A stretch of DNA of 34,301 bases from Methanococcoides seepicolus (GTDB lineage: Archaea > Halobacteriota > Methanosarcinia > Methanosarcinales > Methanosarcinaceae), in the NCBI RefSeq assembly GCF_023684405.1, contig NZ_JAGSOI010000025.1, positions 1-34,301 on the forward strand, given 5' to 3'. Shown one piece after another: positions 22,442-31,860 of the stretch. Numbering within the stretch: position 1 is the stretch's first letter; the number at the start of each line of letters is the position of its first letter. The position numbers and the translations under genes are program-made. Below the pieces are notes generated by a model. That model saw only the letters and a list, made by a program, of their open reading frames with translations, made no database searches and was not told the origin of the DNA.

Positions 22442-24823
22442 GTGACACAAGCTCCACGGATCAAAGTAAACGAAGAGGGTATCCCTCAAGAGCTCAAAAA
22501 GGTTCCACAATGGGTACTGTATAAAATCACAAAGGTAAAGGGCAGGGACACAAAAAAACCATATCGTGCAACCTGTAAGAAATCAAATCCTAACAGACAG
22601 GGCGACGAGTTCGCAAGTTCTACTGATCCGGATACCTGGTCTACATATGAGGAAGTTATCAAAGACTATAAGACCGGACGGTTTGCAGGCATCGGATTTG
22701 TACTTGCAAATGGTTACATAGGCATGGACTGGGACCACATCCATGACATAGAATCAGATGAATGGGATTCCAAAGCACTCCAAGAAATACATAGTATGGG
22801 AAGTTATGGAGAGTTGTCTCAGAGTGGCACAGGTGTCCATGTTATAGGAAGGGGTAATGTCCCGGGGGAGAAAGGAATCAACAAACCTGATGGGGAGATG
22901 TATGACCAAGGCCGTTTTTTTGTCGTTACTGGTCAACATCTAAAAGAGACATCTACAGAAATCAATGATGTCTCAAAAGAAGCTATACAGGCAATGTATG
23001 ACAGGCTCAATCCATCGAAGAACCATACTTCATATGTGAACATCCCTAGGACAAAGACAGAACTTACTGATGAAAAGGTCCTTGCATTATGTATGAGTGC
23101 CACAAATGCTGACAAGTTCGAAGCACTCTGGAATGGAGATCTTACAGATTACCGTGATGATCAAAGTGCTGCAGACCTGGCACTATGCAATATATTTGCA
23201 TTTTACACCTAGGACTGTGTTCAGATTGACCGGATATTCAGACAATCTGCTTTATATCGTGAGAAATGGGACGCGAAAAGGGGTCAGAATACCTATGGAG
23301 AAATTACAATCAAAACGGCTATTGAAGGCGTGACATACATATATACGCCATCAAAGGAAGAGAATGGGGAAGATGGTCAAGCGGAGGGTAATGGTCACAC
23401 AACCAGCCAACAAGATTTAGTGGACTCATACCCAGAACATATCCTGAAATTGGCTCATATAATTCTTGAAAATGGGGATCCATTGTCTTTCTATGTGGAG
23501 ACATGGAGCAAGCAACATGTGGGGGATGAGATTATAGGTAAGTCCTGTGCGTGTGCTGTTGCTGCAACTTTTCTTACAAACACAAGGGGGTTGCATGTAA
23601 AACCAAGCGGAGACAGTGGAAAAGGCAAATCTGACGGCACAGAGAATTACTTGAAGCTGGTTCCAGATCACAAAAAGATGGTGGGTTCTCTCTCAGGCAA
23701 AGCGGCATTCTATCACCCGAACATGAAAAAGGGGACAATCATCTATTCTGATGACGTAAAGTTCGATGAGAACATAACTGCCACCATCAAACAATCGACC
23801 AGCGATTACCAGAAGAAAACCGCACACAACACCGTGGTAAAACAGAAATTCAAATCACTCGACATCCCTCCACGCGTAAGTTGGTGGCTCACTTCAGTGG
23901 ATGGTTTTGACGACGAACAGATGTCCAACCGCTTCCTTGGAATGGATGTGGATGCAAGCAATGTCCAGGACAAGCTCGTGTTCAACAAACAGGTGGAAAA
24001 TGAATTGTATGGAAGCACTCAAGGAGTGCTGGATACTGATATACTGCTATGCAGAGCAATGTACGATATCCTAGGACTGGATGAATACGAGATAAGAGTC
24101 CCATTCGCTGAATGCATCGAGTGGTCCAACAAAGAGAACCGCAGGAACTTCCCCATGTTCCTGGATATCGTGAAGAGTGTCACGTTCTACAAAATCAAGC
24201 AGCGTGAGAAGTTCCACGGGGCATATTTAGCCACGATGGAGGACTTTTACAAGGCAAAAAATATCTATCAAGGACTGGCTGAAACCAATGCAACCAACCT
24301 CACGGAAAAGGAATTGAAGGTGGTGAAATACATGGATAGCAAAAAAGGCACAGAGGTGGAACGGAAGGATATTGGAAAACTGCTAAATGTCTCTCTCACA
24401 TCTGTGAAGAACCTCATGCATGGCCAATACAACAATGGTGGACTATTGAACAAGGTACCTGGGTTGTATTTTGAAGAGGCGATAGTCAAGGTAGGTGAAA
24501 CAAAATCCACAAAAAAATATCTTTACTCATTTGACGTTGGCCTAGGTTTTGATGCTTATACTGATGTTGTGGGTATTCGTGAAGATGAAGTGGAAGATGC
24601 AATTAGGAAATTCAAAGAGGAATTCGAGGATATTCAGAAAGAGAAAGAAAGAATAATTGCTAATGATATCGATGCAATCACTATAACCCCGCTGCAACCT
24701 CACTATAACCTCACTACAACAGAAGATAATAATACAAAAACAAGTACAATAGATAGAATAATAAATAATATTCTAAAAAATAAAGAAAATGATACTAGTG
24801 TGTGTGGAGAAAGTGCACTTTGA
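22442..24823 (+). CDS. PrimPol-helicase replication protein with one in-frame TAG
   Basis: The frame from GTG 22442 to TGA 24823 encodes 793 residues if one TAG at codon 257 is read through. Residues about 1-200 form an archaeo-eukaryotic primase domain: QWVLYK, GMDWDHIHD with metal-binding Asp residues, and SGTGVHVIGRG with the S-x-H type motif. Family-like sequence continues across the TAG (LALCNIFAFYT then DCVQIDRIFRQSALYREKWD) with no frame change. The C-terminal half is a P-loop helicase with Walker A GDSGKGKS and Walker B IIYSDDVKFDE, then a winged-helix-like end. The likely role is to prime and unwind DNA for a plasmid or virus-like element. GTG 22442 is preferred to GTG 22433 because GGAG lies 8 bases before it. 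A TAG in this order can mean pyrrolysine. Confidence 0.85.
23210..23212 (+). other. In-frame amber codon, candidate pyrrolysine or nonsense site
   Basis: TAG replaces one codon between FAFYT and DCVQIDR in the PrimPol-helicase. The frame continues without a shift for another 536 codons of family-like protein. One base change from CAG (Gln) would give TAG. Confidence 0.85.
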
Positions 24824-25032
24824 CTATTTTTCCATCTAGCTGTGGAGTAACACTAAGTTTTAGTCAAAAATCAGCAAAAACTATAAAACTGTCCGATGGT
24901 GCTGAAAATAGGGAGTTGCAGCGATGTTGCAATGAGGTTGTACCGTCTTTGAACGGTTGTACGACACCAATTTTTAATCATGGGGGATCCGGTTCATTAA
25001 CACTTGATGATATTGCGAAAGCACAAGCATAA
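24802..25032 (+). CDS. 76-aa hypothetical protein overlapping the replication gene end
   Basis: GTG 24802 overlaps the last 22 bases of the PrimPol-helicase in another frame. The product is Cys-containing (ELQRCCNEVV) and ends with SGSLTLDDIAKAQA. No family is recognised. It could be a small downstream gene of the same element or a chance frame; the C-terminal half looks more protein-like than the start. Confidence 0.35.
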   Translation: MWRKCTLTIFPSSCGVTLSFSQKSAKTIKLSDGAENRELQRCCNEVVPSLNGCTTPIFNHGGSGSLTLDDIAKAQA

Positions 25033-25136
25033 TCAGGAAACTTGAAAAATAGATATGATTTGAACCTCAAGTTTCCACGAAATCATTATAATGTGGGAAC
25101 AGAAACGAATTGTTTAACGTTTTTCTGAGGGGAATG

Positions 25137-25250
25137 TCAAGCTTGAACTATAAAATGAGGTTCACCTTCAGCTGATCCTTTTCTTTTGGTTAAAAGTCGT
25201 AAATAAGATCTCCCTTCTTCATCCAAGTCTTCATATTTTTTCTCAATTGA
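25137..25250 (-). pseudogene. C-terminal coding fragment joined to a truncated YgjP gene
   Basis: On the minus strand a frame from about 25250 to TGA at 25137-25139 reads IEKKYEDLDEEGRSYLRLL and continues as a charged, protein-like C-terminus ending in EPHFIVQA. It begins where the YgjP frame ends and is one base out of frame with it. I do not recognise the parent protein. It appears to be the tail of another gene brought next to the YgjP fragment by a deletion. Confidence 0.4.
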
Positions 25251-25788
25251 AGCGCAATTGGTTCTTCTTGGAACAGCTACCCCATTTCTCCTTCAAATCC
25301 TGAATCTTAATTAAAGAAGGTTCATCATCAAAGTATTTTAGATACCTTTTCACCCTTTCATCAATTACCTGTTCGGCTTTATGGTGATAATATTCAAGAA
25401 ATAATGGTTGCAGATAGCTTTTATATTCAAATTCAGGAACATCGACAGGAATAGTGGCATGAAATTTCCCCTTCAAGAACTTCAATGCAGGTTCATCACC
25501 CTTATTGACCTTGAGCCTGTATCTTCTACCCCTTAACAGGTATTTTTCACCACTGATGAACTCTTTATTGGATTCATATTCAATTACTTCATCCATTCTG
25601 TCAATATTGTTGATAATCCACTTTGCCCTTCTGAAAAGATTGGTTGTTAGAGCATCTTCTGTCATGCCCTGTGGAGCCTTTACAGTCATCCTATTATTGT
25701 GACCGATTGTCAACTCAATGGTCTTCTTCCGTCCTGTAAAAATTAAATCGTAGGGTACAGTTGTGTTTCCAATCTGTATAGAATGCAT
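25243..25788 (-). pseudogene. YgjP-type (DUF45/SprT-like) metallopeptidase, lacking its active site
   Basis: The 181-residue frame matches the N-terminal part of YgjP-like proteins: a beta-rich start, KWIINNIDRM, YRLKV, and the block EKWGSCSKKNQLRFN. In the family this block is followed by about 60 residues with the zinc motif HExxH, which is absent here because a TGA follows directly. The protein would have no catalytic site, so the gene is probably dead. YgjP-type genes often sit inside type I restriction loci, and here the gene overlaps the end of an HsdR remnant by one base (TAATG), so both came from one such locus. Confidence 0.75.
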
Positions 25789-26018
25789 TATAGGATATTC
25801 CTGACAAGATGAATGATATTTTTACTTTCTTTGTCAGCAGTATTTACATCATACCCTAATTTATACAATGACCGCTTGACCTTCTGTAGCATTTTTTTCT
25901 GCTGGTCTTGTTTGTGCTTCCAGTCAATTACCGCAAGTTCATCCAGTGTTTCGAAAATAGATTTTGATACTGCATGACCTGTGCTTTTTATAATTTTAAA
26001 AGTTGACCATGCCTTGAT
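25788..26018 (-). pseudogene. C-terminal remnant of type I restriction subunit HsdR
   Basis: On the minus strand 76 codons are open from 26018 to TAA at 25788-25790. They include SIFETLDELAVIDWKHKQDQ and KVKRSLYKLGYD, the usual end of HsdR, the ATP-dependent translocase and nuclease of type I restriction enzymes. Everything upstream (nuclease, helicase domains) is missing, cut just before a stop at 26019. The stop codon overlaps the start of the YgjP-type gene, as in intact type I loci. No hsdM or hsdS remains in the window. Confidence 0.7.
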
Positions 26019-26063
26019 TTATGCAATAAATAGTTCAAAAAAAGAAAAAAAGGAAGTTCAGTT

Positions 26064-26753
26064 TTAAGCTTCATAGAAGCGTATCTGAACTAACTTGCTT
26101 CCATGGTTGTCATACTGCCAGAAGTACGATGGGTCTGGATAGAGAGCAGAGTCAAATGTATTTAGATTGTTCAGGTAATCGAAAACCCATACATCATCAC
26201 CCGGACTCAACATTCCGATTGCATCCGGTTCTTCCTTTGCACTTACATAAAACAGGTCTGTAGCATCAGTCCATTGTGCTTTTTTAGATTTAGAAACCTG
26301 TACGTCCCCTATATCAAAGTAGTAGGTATCGTTAGCCTTTACCCATCCAACAATGTTTGTGTATGCATTTGGTTTAGCTTTGGCAGCAATGTATACATTG
26401 TATTTTCCTGGTGCCAGCTGGAAGGCACATGTACCATCATCAAATGCATTTCCATCGATGACAGTAAACTCGTCTCCCTGTGTTATATCTATTTGAATAC
26501 CAGGAATTACGGTTTCAACCCCTTCGTCCCAAACAGTAATATTAAATTCACTGGTGTTATCAGGAACGAACATTGTGTTTCCGTTATCATAACCTTCACC
26601 ATTACCTTTCCAGTCAACATCTTTTCCAATGATGTTCAGGGTGTCGTGAGGACCATTGAAGTTTGTCCCTGGTTTGGCTGCTTGTACCGATACTGCTAGC
26701 CCTGCCAATATAAGCACAGCTAGAACCCCTATTGTTATCGTTCTTATATTCAT
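26064..26753 (-). CDS. Secreted protein of unknown function
   Basis: This 229-residue protein has a signal peptide (MNIRTITIGVLAVLILAGL, cleavage near VSVQAA) and a beta-rich mature part with many Asp, Asn and aromatic residues, no cysteine clusters and no C-terminal membrane helix. It is probably released or held at the cell surface. ATG 26753 is preferred over an upstream start at 26786 because GAGGGGG lies 6-7 bases before it and the signal peptide begins right there. A TATA box lies about 55-60 bases upstream. I do not recognise the family; the repeat of GDDVWVFDYL-like strands suggests an Ig- or jelly-roll-like fold, which is only a guess. Confidence 0.85.
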   Translation of the reverse strand: MNIRTITIGVLAVLILAGLAVSVQAAKPGTNFNGPHDTLNIIGKDVDWKGNGEGYDNGNTMFVPDNTSEFNITVWDEGVETVIPGIQIDITQGDEFTVIDGNAFDDGTCAFQLAPGKYNVYIAAKAKPNAYTNIVGWVKANDTYYFDIGDVQVSKSKKAQWTDATDLFYVSAKEEPDAIGMLSPGDDVWVFDYLNNLNTFDSALYPDPSYFWQYDNHGSKLVQIRFYEA

Positions 26754-26802
26754 TAGTACCCCCTCATTAAATATGAGATAATACAAATGTGGTATCTCTT
26801 CC

Positions 26803-26818
26803 TATATATATTCGATGC
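26803..26818 (-). promoter_or_regulatory. TATA box of the secreted-protein gene
   Basis: Read on the minus strand, CGAATATATATAGG is a good archaeal BRE/TATA match. It predicts a transcript start near 26785 and a leader of about 30 bases carrying the GAGGGGG ribosome binding site. Confidence 0.6.
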
Positions 26819-26869
26819 AACTCATTATTATGAGCATAATATGAAAGCTTAATTATTTCATTTGACTAA

Positions 26870-27061
26870 GAAATCTATCATCGACGTAATTTTGTTGAAA
26901 CAATGTTTTCAGTCCTGAAAGGAAAATATGTGGAGAGTCTCTGTGCAAGGAAATATGGAAATTAAGTAAAAGAAGTGAAACTAAAAGTATTGATACACAA
27001 TCTTGACAGGTATGTCAAAATTGTGTGCTTAGTTTGGAGGAGGATTTCTACAGAGCCGTAA
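26870..27061 (+). pseudogene. C-terminal remnant of a transposase, with terminal inverted repeat
   Basis: The frame reads RRNFVETMFSVLKGKY, then ESLCARKYGN, a TAA at 26963 in place of a Gln-like codon, then [18 protein letters not shown] and RRISTEP. From memory this is the C-terminus of a DDE transposase common in Methanosarcina insertion sequences. The terminal repeat GGATTTCTACAGAGCC at 27042-27057 overlaps the end of the frame and equals the ends of the MITE at 16702-16833. The 5' part of the element is missing. One nonsense codon and a lost start show it is dead. Confidence 0.75.
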
Positions 27062-27133
27062 TACTAGTAGTTTTAATTATTATATCACCACAATTTATAT
27101 AGAATCTTTTGCTCGCGACATGATGGCTGTTTG

Positions 27134-27328
27134 ATGGGCAACATTAATCCAAACGTATTTGGCAACGGGTCATTTGCCGATATTGAGAATGAAGTGAAAA
27201 AACTATATGGATGCAGCTCCAGAAAAAGGCTTCATCCTCTCGACAGGATGGGAGATCCCGCTTCAAAGCCGGCGATTATAAAATCAAAAGCATTGAAAAT
27301 AAATCGTCAAATACTAAATGTTGAATGA
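27134..27328 (+). CDS. 64-aa hypothetical protein
   Basis: ATG 27134 opens a 64-residue frame, MGNINPNVFGNGSFADIENEVKKLYG and onward, basic in its second half. A TATA-like ATTTATATAG lies about 35 bases upstream; a ribosome binding site is not evident. No family is recognised. It sits between the dead transposase and tRNA-Gln and may be a small gene or a fragment. Confidence 0.4.
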   Translation: MGNINPNVFGNGSFADIENEVKKLYGCSSRKRLHPLDRMGDPASKPAIIKSKALKINRQILNVE

Positions 27329-27409
27329 TGATATGCATTCATAGCAAAAGTTCGATTTCAAAAAAAGTAAAAATGACCTGTCAAAATAGGACTATCTAAA
27401 GAAATTTAG

Positions 27410-27482
27410 TAGTCCCGCCCGGATTCGAACCGGGGTCTCAAGCTCCAAAGGCTTGAAAGATTGACCGCTACTCAACGGGACT
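27410..27482 (-). tRNA. tRNA-Gln (anticodon TTG)
   Basis: Read on the minus strand the gene starts AGTCCCG and ends CGGGACT plus discriminator A, a perfect 7-bp acceptor stem. The anticodon loop is CTTTGGA on a CAAGC/GCTTG stem, giving anticodon TTG. The T arm is CCCGG TTCGAAT CCGGG. No intron and no encoded CCA. Its last 14 bases recur at 15595-15608. Confidence 0.95.
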
Positions 27483-27531
27483 TCACACCTTGCATAGGCA
27501 TAATAATACTTATTTGTTATGCAAAAAATGT

Positions 27532-28623
27532 TTATTTTTGTATGATAAGGGTCAGAAGATCACCATCTTCAAGATAATGGTCAAGACCGGCACGCTGACC
27601 GGGGTGTTTGGCTGAGGGGCCCCATACCTGGGAATACCTGAACTTATCCCTGAAATCGCGGTGTAGACGTTCACAGATATCACCAACGGTAACGCCGTCC
27701 GTCACTATAAGAGGCTCATCCATGTCGGCAAGGCCGCCTTGCGGTTTTAGATATACTCTGATGAAATCCAGGGAATCGTATATGAGGTCCTTCACAGCCT
27801 CGAGGTTCTTCTCCTCGTTAGCGGAAATGAACGTTGCGTCAGGGAATAGCTCCTCCATCTTATTGAGGATCTCCTCATTGGCAAGATCGACCTTGTTCAC
27901 GACCACGATTGAAGGAACGTATACCCTGTTACCCATGATAACATCGATGAGCTCGTCCACATTGATGTTATCCCTTATCAGAACATGGGCGTTATGTATC
28001 TTATATTCACCAAGTACTGCCTTGATAAGATCATCAGTGAGCTCCAGCTCCATCGTAGTACTGATCGTGACCCCGCCGCGGTCCTTCCTCTTGATAACTA
28101 CATCCGGACGGGTAGTGTTCAACCTTATTCCGGCATCATAAAGCTCCTGTATAAGCACTTTATAATGCTCGGGCTGGAAAACATCCAGCAGGAACAGTAC
28201 CAGATTGGAATTACGCACAACAGCTATGACCTCTCTCCCGCGGCCACGACCACTTGCCGCACCCCTTACCAGACCAGGTACATCAAGCACCTGAATGGTC
28301 GCGTCCTTATAGTCCAGCACACCGGGAATGACATCAAGGGTGGTAAACTCATAGGCACCCACCTCTGAATTAGCGCCTGTGATCTTGTTCAGTAACGTGG
28401 ACTTACCCACAGAAGGGAAACCCACAAGAGCAACAGTAGCATCACCGGACTTCTTCACGGAATACCCTTCACCGCCGGATTTGGTAGAAGCCTTCTTTAC
28501 AACCTCTTCTCTTAAACGTGCGAGTTTAGCTTTCAATCTACCTATGTGATGTGAAGTAGCCTTATTGTAGGAAGTCTTACGTATCTCATCCTCAACTGCC
28601 TGAATATCTTCCTGTATGCCCAT
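27532..28623 (-). CDS. DRG-family GTP-binding protein with TGS domain
   Basis: This 363-residue GTPase belongs to the Obg-related DRG family, which is found in archaea and eukaryotes. An N-terminal helical region (1-60) is followed by G1 GFPSVGKST near residue 68, G3 DVPG near 114, the GRGRGREV loop of DRG proteins, G4 NKVD, and a C-terminal TGS domain (about 285-363, ending HYLEDGDLLTLIIQK). DRG proteins associate with ribosomes and translation. The length is normal. It supports the archaeal origin of the window. It is read on the minus strand with moeA and ilvE upstream. Confidence 0.95.
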   Translation of the reverse strand: MGIQEDIQAVEDEIRKTSYNKATSHHIGRLKAKLARLREEVVKKASTKSGGEGYSVKKSGDATVALVGFPSVGKSTLLNKITGANSEVGAYEFTTLDVIPGVLDYKDATIQVLDVPGLVRGAASGRGRGREVIAVVRNSNLVLFLLDVFQPEHYKVLIQELYDAGIRLNTTRPDVVIKRKDRGGVTISTTMELELTDDLIKAVLGEYKIHNAHVLIRDNINVDELIDVIMGNRVYVPSIVVVNKVDLANEEILNKMEELFPDATFISANEEKNLEAVKDLIYDSLDFIRVYLKPQGGLADMDEPLIVTDGVTVGDICERLHRDFRDKFRYSQVWGPSAKHPGQRAGLDHYLEDGDLLTLIIQK

Positions 28624-28673
28624 CTGTTCCCTACCACAACTTCAATATAAAAAAGAGTTTCCTTAGAAGAGCC

Positions 28674-29891
28674 TCATTTGAACGCATCATCGAAAAAAGT
28701 TACCACAACTTCCATTCCTTTTTTGACCATAGGAACATCCGCCGGGATCTCAATAAAACCACCCGCATACGCAAGGGTCGTGATCGCTGCTGAAGACCTG
28801 CTGGTCGAGAACACCACACCATTTTCCAGCCTGACCGCCAGCAGCTCATGCCGGGTGCCGGATATGATATCCTCACCAAGAACCGCAGTCAGAGTCTGCT
28901 TTTTAGCCATTGGGCCACCCAGGTTCCTTCTGATAAGAGGCAATATGAACTCATAGAAGACCGTAAGTGAAGACGTAGGATGTCCAGGTAAGGCAACGAT
29001 CGGAATTTCATTGATCATCCCTAAAACCACCGGTTTACCCGGCTTGAAATTAAGACCGTGAGCAAGAACATTTCCTTGCTCTTCAATAATATCATACATG
29101 AAATCATCGGGTCCTGCTGACGTACTGCCAGAGGTCAGAACAATATCACATTCCCCAATCGCCTTTTTCACTACAGCACTTACCGCATCCTGATCATCCT
29201 TAATAAGACCATAAGCGATCGTATCAACACCTAATTTTGTTGCTGCCGCATAAAGTGAATAAGAATTAGTGTCATAGACCATCCCAGATTGAAGACTTGT
29301 TCCGGGCACAGCAAGTTCATTGCCCGTAGAAATAATTCCCACCTTCATAGTATTGACAGCAACCTCACGCATGCCAATAGCTGCAAGAACACCAACCTCC
29401 CGAACACCTATGGTCAACCCCTTGGAAAGCAAGCAAGCATTCTTTGAAATATCAGAACCTGCCAATATCAAAAATTTTCCTGTCTTTACAGATGTTTTCA
29501 CAAGGACCGTATTGCCATTAAGTTCAGTATCCTCGACCATCACGACAGCGTCAGCACCATTCGGGATCGGACCGCCTGTTGCAACCTCGACGGCCTCCAT
29601 CTTGCCTACCTGGTACTGAGGAGGCTCCCCCACTGGAGAAAAACCTACCATATTTAACGCGACGGGAATATCACCTGCAAAAGCAACATCCTCCGAACGC
29701 ACAGCATAGCCATCCCTGAGAGACTTATCAAAACCAGGCACATCGATGGTCGATACGATATCCTCTGCCAGAACCCGACCTGTTGACCTCTCAATAGGAA
29801 TAGACACTATGTGTGTCCTAACCTTTACCCCTTTGAAAAGGGATCTCGCATCTTCAATAGAAAGAAGATCCCGCAGTATTTTTCGTGACAT
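28674..29891 (-). CDS. moeA: Molybdopterin molybdotransferase MoeA
   Basis: This 405-residue MoeA has the domain order and motifs of the family: DVPGFDKSLRDGYAVRSED in the N-terminal region, ATGGPIPNGADAVVMVED, GIISTGNEL, DIVLTSGSTSAGPDDF of the MPT-binding domain, GKPVVLG and ALPGHPTSSL. MoeA inserts molybdate or tungstate into adenylylated molybdopterin. In methanogens this cofactor is needed for formylmethanofuran dehydrogenase. There is no C-terminal extra domain. It lies 50 bases after the DRG gene and 49 before ilvE on the same strand, so a shared transcript is possible. Confidence 0.95.
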   Translation of the reverse strand: MSRKILRDLLSIEDARSLFKGVKVRTHIVSIPIERSTGRVLAEDIVSTIDVPGFDKSLRDGYAVRSEDVAFAGDIPVALNMVGFSPVGEPPQYQVGKMEAVEVATGGPIPNGADAVVMVEDTELNGNTVLVKTSVKTGKFLILAGSDISKNACLLSKGLTIGVREVGVLAAIGMREVAVNTMKVGIISTGNELAVPGTSLQSGMVYDTNSYSLYAAATKLGVDTIAYGLIKDDQDAVSAVVKKAIGECDIVLTSGSTSAGPDDFMYDIIEEQGNVLAHGLNFKPGKPVVLGMINEIPIVALPGHPTSSLTVFYEFILPLIRRNLGGPMAKKQTLTAVLGEDIISGTRHELLAVRLENGVVFSTSRSSAAITTLAYAGGFIEIPADVPMVKKGMEVVVTFFDDAFK

Positions 29892-29940
29892 TGTAAGTTC
29901 AAGTTTAAAAATAAAAGAAAGTGAGAATGATCTTTAAAGA

Positions 29941-30819
29941 TCACTTAAAGATAGGCGTACCAATGCTACCAGTAACTTCCTCGAACGCAGCAACCGCAGC
30001 TTTTGTGATAGGACCGACTGAACCATCGCCGATCTTGCGACCGTCGAGCAGTGTAATAGGTGCCGCCTCTGCCGCTGTACCTGTAACAAAGATCTCATCT
30101 GCAGTGTACATATCGAAAAGACCGAGGTTCTGAACAATGACCTCATAGCCACGCTCTTCAAGAAGCTCGATTGCGGTTGCCCTTGTGATACCTTTCAGAT
30201 TGTTGACTGTCGGAGGGGTGTAGATCTTGCCGTTCTTGATAACAAATATGTTGTCACCGGAACCTTCGGAGACGAAACCGTTCTGGTCAAGGAAGATAGC
30301 CTCATCGCCACCCTTAGCGTTCGCTTCGATCTTGGCAAGGATGTTGTTCAAATAGTTCAATGATTTGATGTTAGGGGACAGTGCGTCAGGGGCATTACGC
30401 CTGATACCGACTGTGATGGCTTTAAGGCCGACCTCATAGAGGTCGCCATACATTGCACCCCATTCCTGTGAAATTATGTAGATGCTTGGCTCTGGACACT
30501 TGCGTGGGTCAAGACCAAGATCGCCGATACCACGTGTGACGATAGGGCGGATGTATGCATCAGTGAGATTGTTCTTCCTCAATGTCTCAAGGATGGCCTC
30601 TGTCATCTCAGCCTTTGTGATAGGAACTTCAAGAGCAATTGCCTTTGCGGAATCATAGAGCCTGTCAACGTGCTCATCGAGCTTAAAGACACGCCCGTTG
30701 TATGCTCTGATACCCTCAAAAACACCGTCTCCGTAAAGGAAGCCGTGGTCATAAATGGAAACTGTAGCTTTGTCCTTTGGGACAAACTCGCCGTTGTAGT
30801 AGATCAGTAATTCGCTCAT
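29941..30819 (-). CDS. ilvE: Branched-chain amino acid aminotransferase
   Basis: This 292-residue fold-type IV PLP enzyme has [21 protein letters not shown] at the N-terminus in two blocks, the substrate-side RPIVTRG, the PLP lysine in IKSLNYLNN, and the phosphate-binding [12 protein letters not shown] and [12 protein letters not shown], all in the usual order. It transfers the amino group between glutamate and branched-chain 2-oxo acids, the last step of Val, Leu and Ile synthesis. GAGGATC lies 6 bases before the ATG. Length is standard for archaeal IlvE. Possibly the first gene of an operon with moeA and the DRG gene, all read on the minus strand. Confidence 0.95.
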   Translation of the reverse strand: MSELLIYYNGEFVPKDKATVSIYDHGFLYGDGVFEGIRAYNGRVFKLDEHVDRLYDSAKAIALEVPITKAEMTEAILETLRKNNLTDAYIRPIVTRGIGDLGLDPRKCPEPSIYIISQEWGAMYGDLYEVGLKAITVGIRRNAPDALSPNIKSLNYLNNILAKIEANAKGGDEAIFLDQNGFVSEGSGDNIFVIKNGKIYTPPTVNNLKGITRATAIELLEERGYEVIVQNLGLFDMYTADEIFVTGTAAEAAPITLLDGRKIGDGSVGPITKAAVAAFEEVTGSIGTPIFK

Positions 30820-30920
30820 AGTGGATCCTCATTGAATATACCGGTAAAGGTATAGTTTGTAAATATTGTACCCAACATGTTATCGCTAATATATATCAAT
30901 ATTTGTAGCACCAAACGAGA

Positions 30921-31451
30921 TCAGAGTTTTGAGTCATAAAACTCCTTGAATATTATAACATATTCTCTCAAATTCATCAAGAATGAAACAAGTATGAATG
31001 GACCAAATATAAGAAAATTGATATTACTTGAAGAATCAGAAATCAAAATTACCAAAACCAAAGCAATTAGGCCAAACTGAACAAGAGAATATCCCCAAGC
31101 AGCCTTATTCGGCCCGTTCTTTAATGCATAGGCTGCCCAGTATTTAATATTTGTAACATGCCTGATCGAGAATGTAGAATTAATATCAACATCATCCATT
31201 GCTTTTAAAAATGACTGTTTTCTTATGCCAAATATCTTGCCGGATGAAAAGATAGCCAGTAAAAGTATAATTACAAATGCAAACCCACCAATTATCGGTC
31301 GATCAAAAAGAATAAGAGCCGTTGCTAAAGCCATAAGTATCCCAAAAACAGATGGAAGATAACTTTTCTTATGCCTTATAGAGTGTACTAGGTTGTAAAG
31401 GCTAATCGCTGCAAAGAAAATAATACCAATTATTAAAATTGCTTCATCCAT
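30921..31451 (-). CDS. Four- to five-helix membrane protein of unknown function
   Basis: This 176-residue protein has hydrophobic segments near residues 3-22, 33-50, 55-75, 115-135 and 140-160. ATG 31451 is chosen because AGGTG lies 6 bases before it. The N-terminal 75 residues (GIIFFAAISLYNLV, LPSVFGILMALATALIL) are clearly similar to those of the 89-residue protein at 32805-33074, so the two are paralogs on either side of tRNA-Arg. No function is recognised. Confidence 0.8.
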   Translation of the reverse strand: MDEAILIIGIIFFAAISLYNLVHSIRHKKSYLPSVFGILMALATALILFDRPIIGGFAFVIILLLAIFSSGKIFGIRKQSFLKAMDDVDINSTFSIRHVTNIKYWAAYALKNGPNKAAWGYSLVQFGLIALVLVILISDSSSNINFLIFGPFILVSFLMNLREYVIIFKEFYDSKL

Positions 31452-31634
31452 GTGTGACACCTTACTGTTTCATACCCCCATATTCAAACAGATACAGATC
31501 ATTGAGAATAAATAAACATTCCGAAAGTATAAATTTAATCAGTATGCATTAAGCAAATATAATCGCCTCCTGTACAAAAGGCTTTTATGCATAAACATCC
31601 ATGTCACATCTCATCCGCCCAGAATAACAATTTT

Positions 31635-31709
31635 GGGCCCGTGGCTTAGCCAGGATATAGCACCGGGCTTCTAACCCGGGGGTCGTGGGTTCAACTCCCA
31701 CCGGGTCCG
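31635..31709 (+). tRNA. tRNA-Arg (anticodon TCT)
   Basis: The acceptor stem GGGCCCG pairs with CGGGTCC with one G-U pair, followed by discriminator G. The anticodon arm CCGGG CTTCTAA CCCGG gives anticodon TCT (Arg, AGA). The D arm and TTCAACT T loop are regular. No intron and no encoded CCA. Confidence 0.95.
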
Positions 31710-31860
31710 TTAGAAATGTTTAGAAAGTCCTAAACAGATATCGATGTTTTCAAAAATTCGGTATCTGTTTGTTTGCTTTTTTGTACTTAACCTCAGTGGC
31801 AATTAGCGTACGCTCTTGGCCAGAAATTAATCTGACTTAACCATTGCTTAATTCGTGGGA

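Noticed and set aside
15609-27409. Calling a complete integrative element with integrase
   Set aside because: No tyrosine or serine recombinase frame or fragment was recognised, so only the possible attachment sequences are reported.
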